The notes under the pieces: generated by a model
Seen by the model: only the letters and a program-made list of their open reading frames with translations
Database searches by the model: none
Told to the model about the DNA's origin: nothing
Source of the DNA: Algibacter marinivivus
Lineage (GTDB): Bacteria; Bacteroidota; Bacteroidia; Flavobacteriales; Flavobacteriaceae
Length of the DNA stretch: 64,000 nucleotides
Assembly (NCBI RefSeq): GCF_003143755.1
Contig: NZ_QFRI01000004.1
Span: 186,001 to 250,000 of the forward strand
Reading direction: 5' to 3'
Part shown: piece by piece, positions 33,375 to 41,802 of the stretch
How the letters are laid out: each line of letters begins with the position of its first letter
How positions within the stretch are numbered: the first letter of the stretch is position 1
Made by a program: the position numbers and the translations under genes

Positions 33375-34310
33375 TTAAATATTTGCTGAAAAATAGAGAC
33401 CATTTTTAACCAAAATTCTATGTATATATTTTAATATTTTTACAATTATCTTAGGAGAATTAAGAAGTAGCTTTTGTTTAAAATTTAAATTATTCAAATC
33501 AATTTCTGACTTTAGTTTCTTAAATAATTTTTTCTCATCATTCAGTTTGCATCTTAGAGCAACTGCAAACCTATTAACATCTAGATATAGTTTTAATGAA
33601 GGATGTTTTTTCTCTTCATTAGAAAAATTATTAATAAACTCATATCTAATTTCATTATAATTACTTTTAGATAAGCTGTTCTCAACATGAAATTTATAAG
33701 ACATGGTGATAGTTGGATTAAATGCTATATCATATTTTAAAGCCATTTTTATCCATAAATCTAAATCTTGTGCTGTTTTCAATTTAGTATTAAATCCGCC
33801 TACCAAACTAAACACATTTTTTTTGAAGGCTACTGCTGATGTCCAAGCTACAGAATTGGTTATACTTGCTTTAAAAAAATCATTGACAATTAAACAATCG
33901 TTACCGTAATCAAAATTCAATTTAGCAGAACGAACAACATTATCAGAATAATAAACCTGATAATTATTACAAAACATCCCAGCATTTGGGAATATCTCAA
34001 TTAGTTTTTTGAGTTCTGATAAATGATTAGGATACCAATAATCATCAGCATCCAATAAAGCTATATAGTTTCCTGTAGATTCATTAATACCTAAATTTCT
34101 TGTATATGATGCGCCCTTATTTTTTTGATTAATAATTTTGAATCGTTTGTCAACTAAAGGCTTTAATTTTTCTAAACTAGAATCTGTTGAACCATCATTT
34201 ACAATAATTACATCAAAATCTGTAAAAGATTGTTTTAACAAACTAGAAATAGTTTGCTCAATAAAAAGCTCTTTATTATAAAGCGGTATTACAACTGAAA
34301 AAAAAGCCAT
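33375..34310 (-). CDS. glycosyltransferase family 2
   Basis: This 311-residue GT-A enzyme opens MAFFSVVIPLYNKELFIEQT, then DVIIVNDGSTDSSLEKL and ALLDADDYWYPNHL with the DxD site. FNTKLKTAQDLDLWIKMAL marks the acceptor-side helix. The sequence type is that of capsule or lipopolysaccharide glycosyltransferases. It overlaps the upstream glycosyltransferase gene by one base on the minus strand, so the two form a pair, converging with the plus-strand cluster. Confidence 0.85.
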   Translation of the reverse strand: MAFFSVVIPLYNKELFIEQTISSLLKQSFTDFDVIIVNDGSTDSSLEKLKPLVDKRFKIINQKNKGASYTRNLGINESTGNYIALLDADDYWYPNHLSELKKLIEIFPNAGMFCNNYQVYYSDNVVRSAKLNFDYGNDCLIVNDFFKASITNSVAWTSAVAFKKNVFSLVGGFNTKLKTAQDLDLWIKMALKYDIAFNPTITMSYKFHVENSLSKSNYNEIRYEFINNFSNEEKKHPSLKLYLDVNRFAVALRCKLNDEKKLFKKLKSEIDLNNLNFKQKLLLNSPKIIVKILKYIHRILVKNGLYFSANI

Positions 34311-35200
34311 TATTTTTTTAAATTAATATGACAAAAGTAGCTTAATCTAAATAAATCAAATATGTGTAAAGATGGCTTTTTTGAAGTTAAATTAGCTACA
34401 AATAGCTTATAAAACAACTTATGAGTTAAAGCGAATAAGTAATTTAACTTCATTTTTTTTAGAGATGTAAAAACTTTTAAAAAAGTTATAAAATTGGGGT
34501 CTATTAGTTTCGTTTTATATATGCTATCTAGATTTTTTATCGATTTATGCATTTTATAAAAAAACACGTCATTGTAATCTACATCTCCATGTATTACAGG
34601 GTTTGGTATATGTTTTATAGATGCATTTAATTCACTTAACTTATATGCAAATACGGTATCCTCATGACCATATTGGGTTATTTGTTTCTCAAAACCTATT
34701 TTATTAAAAACGTTTTTTTTAATTAATGTATTATTAAATAACACACTTTTATAAATATTTTTATTGCGTTTAGTAACATCAGAGTCTTCTCGGAAAACGC
34801 CATATTTCCATCGTAACCTTCTACTGGGTTCTACGTTTTTTGGGTGTATTCTTCCTCCATAAATAACATCTATATCTAGTTTTGCAGAGTCTATATATTT
34901 ATTAATGAATTTATCGTCTGGTAATAATGAATCTCCATCAATAAATAATAAGTATTTATATTGAGCTAATTCTGCTAATATATTTCGGTTATTACTCAAG
35001 CCAACATTTTCTTTTTGAGAATGAAATTTTGAATTTTTTAGTGTATTAATTTTGATGTTTTCTGTGTTTATTGTAGAATTAGAACCATCATCTGAACAAA
35101 TAATTTCAAATACGATACTTGTTTTTTCTAATTGTTTAGAAAGATTACATACTAATGGGTATATGTTATAGTTATAAGTTGGAATTAATACTGATATCAT
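34310..35200 (-). CDS. glycosyltransferase family 2
   Basis: This 296-residue GT-A enzyme has SVLIPTYNYNIYPLVCNLSK, EIICSDDGSNS and LFIDGDSLLPDD (metal site), and GHEDTVFAYKLSELN, the ED motif typical of galactosyl- or similar transferases. The C-terminal 70 residues are basic and helical and may bind the membrane. The gene's stop overlaps the start of the following glycosyltransferase by one base. About 107 bases separate it from the divergent oxygenase gene. Confidence 0.83.
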   Translation of the reverse strand: MISVLIPTYNYNIYPLVCNLSKQLEKTSIVFEIICSDDGSNSTINTENIKINTLKNSKFHSQKENVGLSNNRNILAELAQYKYLLFIDGDSLLPDDKFINKYIDSAKLDIDVIYGGRIHPKNVEPSRRLRWKYGVFREDSDVTKRNKNIYKSVLFNNTLIKKNVFNKIGFEKQITQYGHEDTVFAYKLSELNASIKHIPNPVIHGDVDYNDVFFYKMHKSIKNLDSIYKTKLIDPNFITFLKVFTSLKKMKLNYLFALTHKLFYKLFVANLTSKKPSLHIFDLFRLSYFCHINLKK

Positions 35201-35307
35201 TAATATTTATTAGCTATCAAATTTTAAAATACATTTTTTAAGTGATTGAATATTTTTTCATAAAAAAAATCTAAATTGCATTAAGAAATAATACCCATTC
35301 TATTATT

Positions 35308-36132
35308 ATGGTTAAATCTAGTGAAATCTCTGAATTAATATATAATAAAATTAAGAGTAATTTCGAAAAGCTATCTGAATCTTATAATTCTTCAAAAAGC
35401 AATATAGGTTATTTTTTTTTAGATGACTTGCTACCTGAAGAAATAGCAAATACATGTTTTGATAATTTTCCTAGCCCCTCAGAAATGCGTCGTTTGAAAA
35501 GTATAAGAGAGTACAAATTTGTCTCCGCTCAAATGGATAAGCATAATTCTATTTTAGAGAAGGTTTTGTATGCTTTTCAAGATGAGAAAGTGGTTAGTTT
35601 AATTGGAGAAATTTGTGATATTAATTTGTTGGAGCCAGATAAGTCTTTGTATGCAGGAGGATTGTCATTGATGGCTGAAAATAATTTTTTAAACCCACAT
35701 TTAGATAATTCTCATGATGCCAATCGAGAACGTTGGCGAGTTTTAAATTTACTCTATTATGTAACTCCAGATTGGGAAATTGATAATGGAGGGCATTTAG
35801 AATTATGGCCTAATGGACCTAAAAAAGAGCCTATAGTTATTGAAAGTAAATTTAATAGATTGGTTGTTATGGCTACTCATGCCTATTCTTGGCATTCTGT
35901 TAATAAGGTAAATGTTAATAAAAATAGATGCTGTATTTCTAATTATTACTTTAGTAAAAATGCCTTAAGAGAAACGGATAAATTTCATGTTACTAAATTC
36001 AGAGGAAGACCTAATGATACTATTAAAAATATAATATTAGATTTTGATGCTAATTTAAGAATGATTTTGAGAAGAGTTTTTAAGAAAGGTATTAGAAAAA
36101 ATCCCCACAGATATAAAAAAAATGATAGTTAG
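35308..36132 (+). CDS. 2-oxoglutarate/Fe(II) oxygenase
   Basis: This 274-residue protein has the facial triad of the 2OG-Fe(II) oxygenase fold: His131 and Asp133 in NPHLDNSH, and His196 in AYSWHSV. Arg207 is positioned to bind 2-oxoglutarate. LNLLYYVTPDWEIDNGGHLELW is the central double-stranded beta-helix. It would hydroxylate an unknown substrate. It lies between glycosyltransferase and methyltransferase genes, so a sugar or glycolipid substrate is likely, though related enzymes act on amino acids. Its stop overlaps the convergent methyltransferase gene by a few bases. Confidence 0.8.
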   Translation: MVKSSEISELIYNKIKSNFEKLSESYNSSKSNIGYFFLDDLLPEEIANTCFDNFPSPSEMRRLKSIREYKFVSAQMDKHNSILEKVLYAFQDEKVVSLIGEICDINLLEPDKSLYAGGLSLMAENNFLNPHLDNSHDANRERWRVLNLLYYVTPDWEIDNGGHLELWPNGPKKEPIVIESKFNRLVVMATHAYSWHSVNKVNVNKNRCCISNYYFSKNALRETDKFHVTKFRGRPNDTIKNIILDFDANLRMILRRVFKKGIRKNPHRYKKNDS

Positions 36133-37022
36133 TTGAATTGTTTTTTGTTTCCCTCAAAATTTAAGTAAGGGTTGTCTAAGACATTTGTTTCCCTGTTTCT
36201 TTCTAATTCAAATCTATATTTATGATCTAATACGTGAAAATAATAGATTTGTTTTACCCAATCTGCATTTTTAAAAATTCTACGATTTGCAAAAAAAGGA
36301 TGATAACTAATATTTCTATATTGATGCGTATTGTTAAACTCTTTTATAGCCAATAGCTCGCCACATTTATCATTATGATGAGGTAAAGTTATATCATCAA
36401 AATAAATATAAGTTAATGGTAAAAAATGCTCTGGTTTACTATCTAGTAATTCAAAAACTTCTTTAGTAGAGCTATAATAGTCAACATCGACAGATATAAA
36501 TCCAATTGGAGCCTCAGGAGAAATTGTCTTTTTAAAATCATTTATGGTGTCTTTAACTGTACCATAAATTAAAGTGGCATTGTTTTTTGTATTTTGTTCT
36601 AATAAATCCCTATTCATAGGGAAGTCACCAGTGGTGTAATATTCAGGATGATCTCTGAAATCTAACGGAGCTGGCATGCCTTTTCCTGTATCAAAACCAA
36701 AAATTTCTATATTAATACCGGTTACTTTTGTAACTTTTTTTGCAATTTTAATAATATTCATTAATCCTGCGCCATTAGCTACACCAAATTCTAGAACAGA
36801 TATTGTTTTTAAACCTCTCTCTTTTGCTTGATCTGCAGCTTCTAAAATACTATATGCATGCTGAGGCCTCAAAACTAAATCATAAGCTACTTTTTTCCTA
36901 AAAGAGCCAAAAAGGAATATAAATATTGAAATAAAATTTAGATGTAAAGGTTCAGATAACCTTTGTACAAATATTTTATTCCATATTCTCTTTTCAGAAA
37001 GTCTCTTTAAAAAGTAAGTCAT
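36129..37022 (-). CDS. TylF-like class I SAM methyltransferase
   Basis: This 297-residue protein contains VLEFGVANGAGLMNIIKIAK, a glycine-rich SAM site, followed by EIFGFDTGKGMPAPLDFRDH. FISVDVDYYSSTKEVFELLD and YIYFDDITLPHHNDKCGE suggest metal-binding Asp residues. This pattern resembles macrocin/TylF-type sugar O-methyltransferases. A role in methylating a surface sugar fits its place between oxygenase and methyltransferase genes. The gene is downstream of the ftsE-methyltransferase run by 8 bases and probably co-transcribed. Confidence 0.72.
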   Translation of the reverse strand: MTYFLKRLSEKRIWNKIFVQRLSEPLHLNFISIFIFLFGSFRKKVAYDLVLRPQHAYSILEAADQAKERGLKTISVLEFGVANGAGLMNIIKIAKKVTKVTGINIEIFGFDTGKGMPAPLDFRDHPEYYTTGDFPMNRDLLEQNTKNNATLIYGTVKDTINDFKKTISPEAPIGFISVDVDYYSSTKEVFELLDSKPEHFLPLTYIYFDDITLPHHNDKCGELLAIKEFNNTHQYRNISYHPFFANRRIFKNADWVKQIYYFHVLDHKYRFELERNRETNVLDNPYLNFEGNKKQFN

Positions 37023-37030
37023 TAATTATA

Positions 37031-37768
37031 TTATTTATTAACTATTAAAACTATTTCTGAAGGTTTAAATCCGTTATAAATAGAATTTAATGAGTTATTA
37101 AATCTTTTAACCGAAACTTTAAATCCATTTTTTTTCAACCTAACTTTCAATCCATCTACAGAATATACCCTCACATGATCTTCTTGTCCAAAATGTTCTA
37201 AACGCTTTTCCGGTGAAGTTATTGAATCATCTTCATAAATATCACCTTTTTTAAATGGGGTTTGAATGTAAATTGTACCATTTGGTTTTAAAATACGATA
37301 GAGTTCAGACATAGCTTTTTGATCATCTGTAATATGCTCTAAGATATGATAACAGATAATAGTATCAAAAGTTTCATCTTTTTGATTAATATCTGTAATG
37401 TCAAATTTATAATCTGCTAGAAATTCATTTTCAAAATCAGAGCTAGAGTAATTAATATGTTTATTCTTTTTTAATTTTCTATAAAGATTTCTAGAAGGAG
37501 AAAAATGAAGTACATTTCCTTTTAGAGTGTTATCTTCTTTAAGTATTCCCCAAAGTCTACGGTTTCTTGATAAACTTCCACAAAAAGGGCATAATAAGTC
37601 TTCGTTTTCTATTTTAATAAATACTCTTAATTTTTTATCGCAAATATTACATTGATGGGTGTTTCCAATATAGAATACTGCATAAAAATACCTAAAAAAC
37701 AATTCGTTTTTGAAAAGAAACTGTCTAGGAATAAGAGATTTAAGAGTCTTTTTTATAAAGTTGTACAT
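37031..37768 (-). CDS. SAM methyltransferase with N-terminal zinc ribbon
   Basis: The start is set at the ATG 37766-37768, four bases after the ftsE stop; an upstream frame overlapping ftsE is rejected. The product has 245 residues. HQCNICDKK and DLLCPFCGS provide four cysteines for a zinc ribbon. FDTIICYHILEHITDDQKAM, then LYRILKPNGTIYIQTPFKKG, are the SAM methyltransferase core. Such proteins methylate small molecules or sugars. The C-terminus is HVRVYSVDGLKVRLKKNGF. It is transcribed after ftsE. Confidence 0.78.
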   Translation of the reverse strand: MYNFIKKTLKSLIPRQFLFKNELFFRYFYAVFYIGNTHQCNICDKKLRVFIKIENEDLLCPFCGSLSRNRRLWGILKEDNTLKGNVLHFSPSRNLYRKLKKNKHINYSSSDFENEFLADYKFDITDINQKDETFDTIICYHILEHITDDQKAMSELYRILKPNGTIYIQTPFKKGDIYEDDSITSPEKRLEHFGQEDHVRVYSVDGLKVRLKKNGFKVSVKRFNNSLNSIYNGFKPSEIVLIVNK

Positions 37769-37772
37769 AAAT

Positions 37773-38456
37773 CTATCCTTTACGCTGTACAACTTCATAA
37801 ACCTGATTCTCATCACATTTTAAAGTTTTACTTGGGTATTTAAGGAGCAATGCATAATCATGTGTAGCCATTAAAATAGTGTTTCCGTTTTTATTAATGT
37901 CTTGTAAAACTTCCATAACTTCAACACTAGTTTGAGGATCTAGATTCCCTGTAGGCTCATCAGCAAGAATCAGTTCAGGATCATTTAATAAAGCTCTTGC
38001 AATGGCAACACGTTGTTGTTCTCCTCCTGAAAGTTCATGTGGAAATTTAAAACCTTTCGTTTTCATATCTACTTTGGTTAGAACTTCTTCAACACGTGTG
38101 TTCATTTTGTCTTTTTCTTTCCATCCAGTGGCTTTTAAAACAAAAAGTAAATTATCATTAATGGTTCTATCAGTTAGTAATTTAAAATCTTGAAAAACGA
38201 CCCCTAGTTTTCGTCTTAAAAAAGGAATATCTTTTTCTTTCAAATTTTTCAAATCAAAATCAACAATATGACCCTCACCTTCATTTAAAGGTAAATCACC
38301 ATATAGCGTTTTCATAAAACTACTTTTTCCTGTACCTGTTTTACCAATTAAGTATACAAAGTCTCCTTCGTTAATTTCTACATTAACGTTGGAAAGCACT
38401 AAACTATCACCTTGAAAAATTGAGGCGTCTTTTAATTGTAAAATTGGATTAGACAT
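37773..38456 (-). CDS. ftsE: cell-division ABC transporter ATP-binding protein FtsE
   Basis: This 227-residue ATPase has the Walker [10 protein letters not shown] (residues 38-46), the signature [15 protein letters not shown], and Walker [14 protein letters not shown]. The short MacB/LolD/FtsE architecture and [20 protein letters not shown] match FtsE, which works with FtsX to activate cell-wall hydrolases at the septum. No ftsX is adjacent here; Bacteroidota often encode the two apart. Two methyltransferase genes follow on the same strand, and the TPR gene is divergent. Confidence 0.88.
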   Translation of the reverse strand: MSNPILQLKDASIFQGDSLVLSNVNVEINEGDFVYLIGKTGTGKSSFMKTLYGDLPLNEGEGHIVDFDLKNLKEKDIPFLRRKLGVVFQDFKLLTDRTINDNLLFVLKATGWKEKDKMNTRVEEVLTKVDMKTKGFKFPHELSGGEQQRVAIARALLNDPELILADEPTGNLDPQTSVEVMEVLQDINKNGNTILMATHDYALLLKYPSKTLKCDENQVYEVVQRKG

Positions 38457-38619
38457 TAAATGAATGGAGTTTTATAACGTGTTGTAAATGTATTACTAAA
38501 AAGTTAAATCTTAAAAATTAACGATTAAAACTTTACTTTATTTTCAACACAAATTTAACATTTAATAACTCAGTTTATAATTATGGCACGATTATTACGT
38601 TATAAGATTCATATTAAAT

Positions 38620-38627
38620 TATCTTTG
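38620..38627 (+). promoter_or_regulatory. -7 promoter element of the TPR gene
   Basis: TATCTTTG matches TAnnTTTG, 26 bases before the ATG at 38654. No clear -33 element was seen. Confidence 0.45.
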
Positions 38628-38653
38628 ATTTTAAATTTAAAAATTAATCCTAA

Positions 38654-41600
38654 ATGACTAAGAGAAGTATCCTTTCATTAATAGTTGCTATAAGTTTTAG
38701 TTTTCAAATCCTAGCGCAGCAATCTGCAACATATACAAGTGGTTTAGTCGATTATCAAAAGGCATTATCGCTTTATAATAATCAACAATATAGAGCTGCA
38801 CAATCTATGTTTAGTAATGTAAAAAAGACTGCTGAAGAAGAAATTCTACAGTCTAATTGTGCATATTATATAGCCAATTGTGCTGTACGATTAAACCAGC
38901 AAAATGCTGACCAATTGGTTGAAGATTTTGTAAAAGAATATCCAACTAGTACTAAAAGGAATACTGCTTTTGTAGATGTTGCCGATTACTATTTTGAAAA
39001 CTCTAAATATGCATACGCGAGTAAATGGTATAAGAAGGTTGATGAAAATGCATTGGCAAGAAAGGAACGAGAAAAATATAATTTCAACTATGGTTATACG
39101 GCTTTTACAACCAAGAACTATAAAACAGCTAAAAAATATTTAAGTCGAGTTGAGAATTCTTCTGAATTTGGCTCTCAAGCTAAATATTACATAGGTTTTA
39201 TGGCTTATGAAGGTGATGATTATGATAGCGCAAATGAATATTTTGAACAAGTTAGCGACCAAGAACGTTACAAAGAAAAGTTATCTTATTATCAAGCCGA
39301 TTTAAACTTCAAATTAGGAAAGTTTGAAAAAGCTATTGAACTTGCTAAAGAAAGATTAGACTCAAGCGATGAAGCAGAAGTTTCAGAGCTTTCAAAAATT
39401 ATAGGTGAAAGTTATTTCAATTTGGAAAAATATGCTGAAGCTATTCCGTATTTAAAAGCATACAAGGGCAAAAGGAAAAAATGGAATAATACAGATTTTT
39501 ATCAATTAGGATATGCATATCATAAGCAAAAAGATTATGAAAATGCTATTTCGGAATTTAATAAAATAGTAGGCGGTAACAATTCTATAGCTCAAAATGC
39601 ATACTATCATTTAGGAGAAAGTTATATCAATTTAGGGAAGAAACAGGAAGCTTTAAATGCGTTTAGAAATGCATCGCAAATGGATTTCGATTTGAAGATT
39701 CAAGAAGACTCATGGTTAAATTATGCAAAAATTAGTTATGAAATTGGTAATCCATATCAATCTGCACCACAAGTTTTAGCTGGTTATTTAGAAAAGTATC
39801 CTGAAACACCTTATAAAGAAGAGATAGAAACACTTTTAATAGACTCTTACATAACCTCTAAAAACTATAAAGAAGCTTTAAAACTCTTAGAAAGTAAAAA
39901 GAGTTTTGAAAATAAAGCAGCATATCAGAAAGTAGCATTTTACAGAGGTTTAGAATTGTACAATGAAAGTAATTATCAAGAAGCAGAAGATCTTTTTGAT
40001 GCCTCATTAAAAGAATCTTTAGAATCAAATTATACAGCAAGAGCAACATTTTGGAAGGCTGAAGCAGATTATAACTTAACAAATTATGATGATGCTTTAA
40101 TAGGCTTTAAGCAGTTTCAGCAACAAGCGGGAGCATCATCAACATCAGAAATTGAAAATATAGATTACAATTTGGCTTACACCTATTTCAAACTTAAAAA
40201 CTATGGAAAGGCTACTGAGTACTTCAATCAATTTATTTCCAATAAGAGAGTTGATAAGGTAAGATTAAATGATGCTTATTTGCGTTTAGGAGATGGTCAT
40301 TTTGTGTCAAGTCAATATCAAAGTGCAATTTCTGCTTACGATAAAGCTATTAAGTTAAATGAAATAGAATCAGATTACCCAGCGTTTCAAAAGGCAATTA
40401 GTGTAGGTTATGCAGGAAATTCTTCAAAGAAAATAAAAGAACTAGAACAATTTATTAGCCAATATGCGAAATCTAAATTAAGAGATGATGCGTTATACGA
40501 ACTAGGGAATTCGTTAGTAAAAGCTAATGAAACTGATAGAGCAATGAAAGCTTACAATCAGTTGAGTACTGAGTATAGAATGAGCTCGTTTGTGCCTAGA
40601 GCATTATTGCGTCAAGGTTTAGTGTATTACAATGGAAGCGAAAACGAACGTGCATTAACCAAGTTTAAAAAAGTAGCTGGAGATTATCCTGGAACACCAG
40701 AAGCAGTTCAAGCTGTTTCTACAGCACGTTTAATTTATATTGATTTAGGTAGAGTAGATGAGTATGCTAATTGGGTAAAACAATTGGATTATGTTGAAGT
40801 AACTGATGTAGATTTAGATAACACCACATATGAATCAGCAGAAAAACAATATTTAGAAAACAATACTGATAAAGCGATTAGATTATTTAATGGCTATTTA
40901 AATCAATTTCCAAATGGTATTCATGCCTTACAATCGCATTTTTATTTAGCGCAAATGTATTATAAGAAAGATTTGTTGGAAAATGCAGCACCACATTATA
41001 AATATGTTGTGGAGGCAAGTCAAAGTGAATTTACAGAGGAAGCTTTATCACGTTTATCTCAGTTTTATTTGGAAAGTAAAAGTTGGAATAAAGCAATACC
41101 TATTTTAAAACGTTTAGAGGAAGAAGCCAATTATCCTCAAAATATTGTTTTTGCCCAATCTAATTTAATGAAGGCAAATTATCAATTAGAAAATTTCGAC
41201 AATGCTGTAGCTTATGCTGAAAAGGTTTTAGGTAGCTCTAAAATTGATAATAAAATAAAGAGTGACGCACATATTATTATTGCACGTTCTGCAATGAAAA
41301 CAGGAGATGAAACTAAAGCTAAATCTGCTTATGCAAATGTTGAGCGCGTTGCGACTGGGGAAACAGCTGCAGAGGCCTTATACTTTAATGCTTATTTTAA
41401 AAATAAAGAAGGGAAGCATGAAGCATCAAATAAATCAGTCCAAAGATTAGCTAAAGATTTTTCAGGATATAAATATTACAGTGCTAAGGGGTTAGTGTTA
41501 ATGGCAAAAAACTATTACGCTTTAAATGATGCCTTTCAAGCAACATATATTTTAGAAAGTGTTATTCAGAATTTCCCTGAATTTGATGATGTCGTTTCAG

Positions 41601-41674
41601 AAGCAAAAACAGAGCTCCGTAAAATTAAAAGGGAAGAGGCTAAAACCAACTCATCAATAGTACAAGAAGATTAA
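38654..41674 (+). CDS. large exported tetratricopeptide-repeat protein
   Basis: This 1006-residue protein has a signal peptide (MTKRSILSLIVAISFSFQILA) and then about 25 TPR-like helical pairs along the whole length. Examples are AYYIANCAVRLNQ, FYQLGYAYHKQKDYENAISE and ALYELGNSLVKANETDRAM. Tandem TPRs form a scaffold for protein contacts, here in the periplasm or at the outer membrane. The next gene encodes an outer-membrane barrel protein, a pairing that suggests the two work together. A Bacteroidota -7 box lies 26 bases upstream. No enzymatic domain is seen. Confidence 0.88.
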   Translation: MTKRSILSLIVAISFSFQILAQQSATYTSGLVDYQKALSLYNNQQYRAAQSMFSNVKKTAEEEILQSNCAYYIANCAVRLNQQNADQLVEDFVKEYPTSTKRNTAFVDVADYYFENSKYAYASKWYKKVDENALARKEREKYNFNYGYTAFTTKNYKTAKKYLSRVENSSEFGSQAKYYIGFMAYEGDDYDSANEYFEQVSDQERYKEKLSYYQADLNFKLGKFEKAIELAKERLDSSDEAEVSELSKIIGESYFNLEKYAEAIPYLKAYKGKRKKWNNTDFYQLGYAYHKQKDYENAISEFNKIVGGNNSIAQNAYYHLGESYINLGKKQEALNAFRNASQMDFDLKIQEDSWLNYAKISYEIGNPYQSAPQVLAGYLEKYPETPYKEEIETLLIDSYITSKNYKEALKLLESKKSFENKAAYQKVAFYRGLELYNESNYQEAEDLFDASLKESLESNYTARATFWKAEADYNLTNYDDALIGFKQFQQQAGASSTSEIENIDYNLAYTYFKLKNYGKATEYFNQFISNKRVDKVRLNDAYLRLGDGHFVSSQYQSAISAYDKAIKLNEIESDYPAFQKAISVGYAGNSSKKIKELEQFISQYAKSKLRDDALYELGNSLVKANETDRAMKAYNQLSTEYRMSSFVPRALLRQGLVYYNGSENERALTKFKKVAGDYPGTPEAVQAVSTARLIYIDLGRVDEYANWVKQLDYVEVTDVDLDNTTYESAEKQYLENNTDKAIRLFNGYLNQFPNGIHALQSHFYLAQMYYKKDLLENAAPHYKYVVEASQSEFTEEALSRLSQFYLESKSWNKAIPILKRLEEEANYPQNIVFAQSNLMKANYQLENFDNAVAYAEKVLGSSKIDNKIKSDAHIIIARSAMKTGDETKAKSAYANVERVATGETAAEALYFNAYFKNKEGKHEASNKSVQRLAKDFSGYKYYSAKGLVLMAKNYYALNDAFQATYILESVIQNFPEFDDVVSEAKTELRKIKREEAKTNSSIVQED

Positions 41675-41688
41675 TTTAAAGTTATTAT

Positions 41689-41762
41689 GTCATGCTGAGC
41701 ATTACTAAAATAAAAATATATTTTTATTGTAAGTACCGAAGCGAAGCTTCATGAAGCATCTC
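41689..41762. repeat. degenerate CATGCTGAG...GAAGCATCTC dispersed-type repeat
   Basis: GTCATGCTGAGC at the left end and GAAGCATCTC at the right end are separated by an AT-rich spacer containing GAAGCGAAGCTTC. This resembles the CATGCTGA.../GCATCTC intergenic repeats I recall from other Flavobacteriia, here stretched by insertion. The copies elsewhere cannot be checked from this window. Confidence 0.45.
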
Positions 41763-41802
41763 AAAATCAAAATCGTCAATCGTAAATCAAAAATCGAAAA
41801 AC

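Noticed and set aside
37769-37816. Upstream start for the zinc-ribbon methyltransferase
   Set aside because: It would overlap the end of ftsE and adds residues unrelated to the family; the ATG at 37768 lies just after the ftsE stop.
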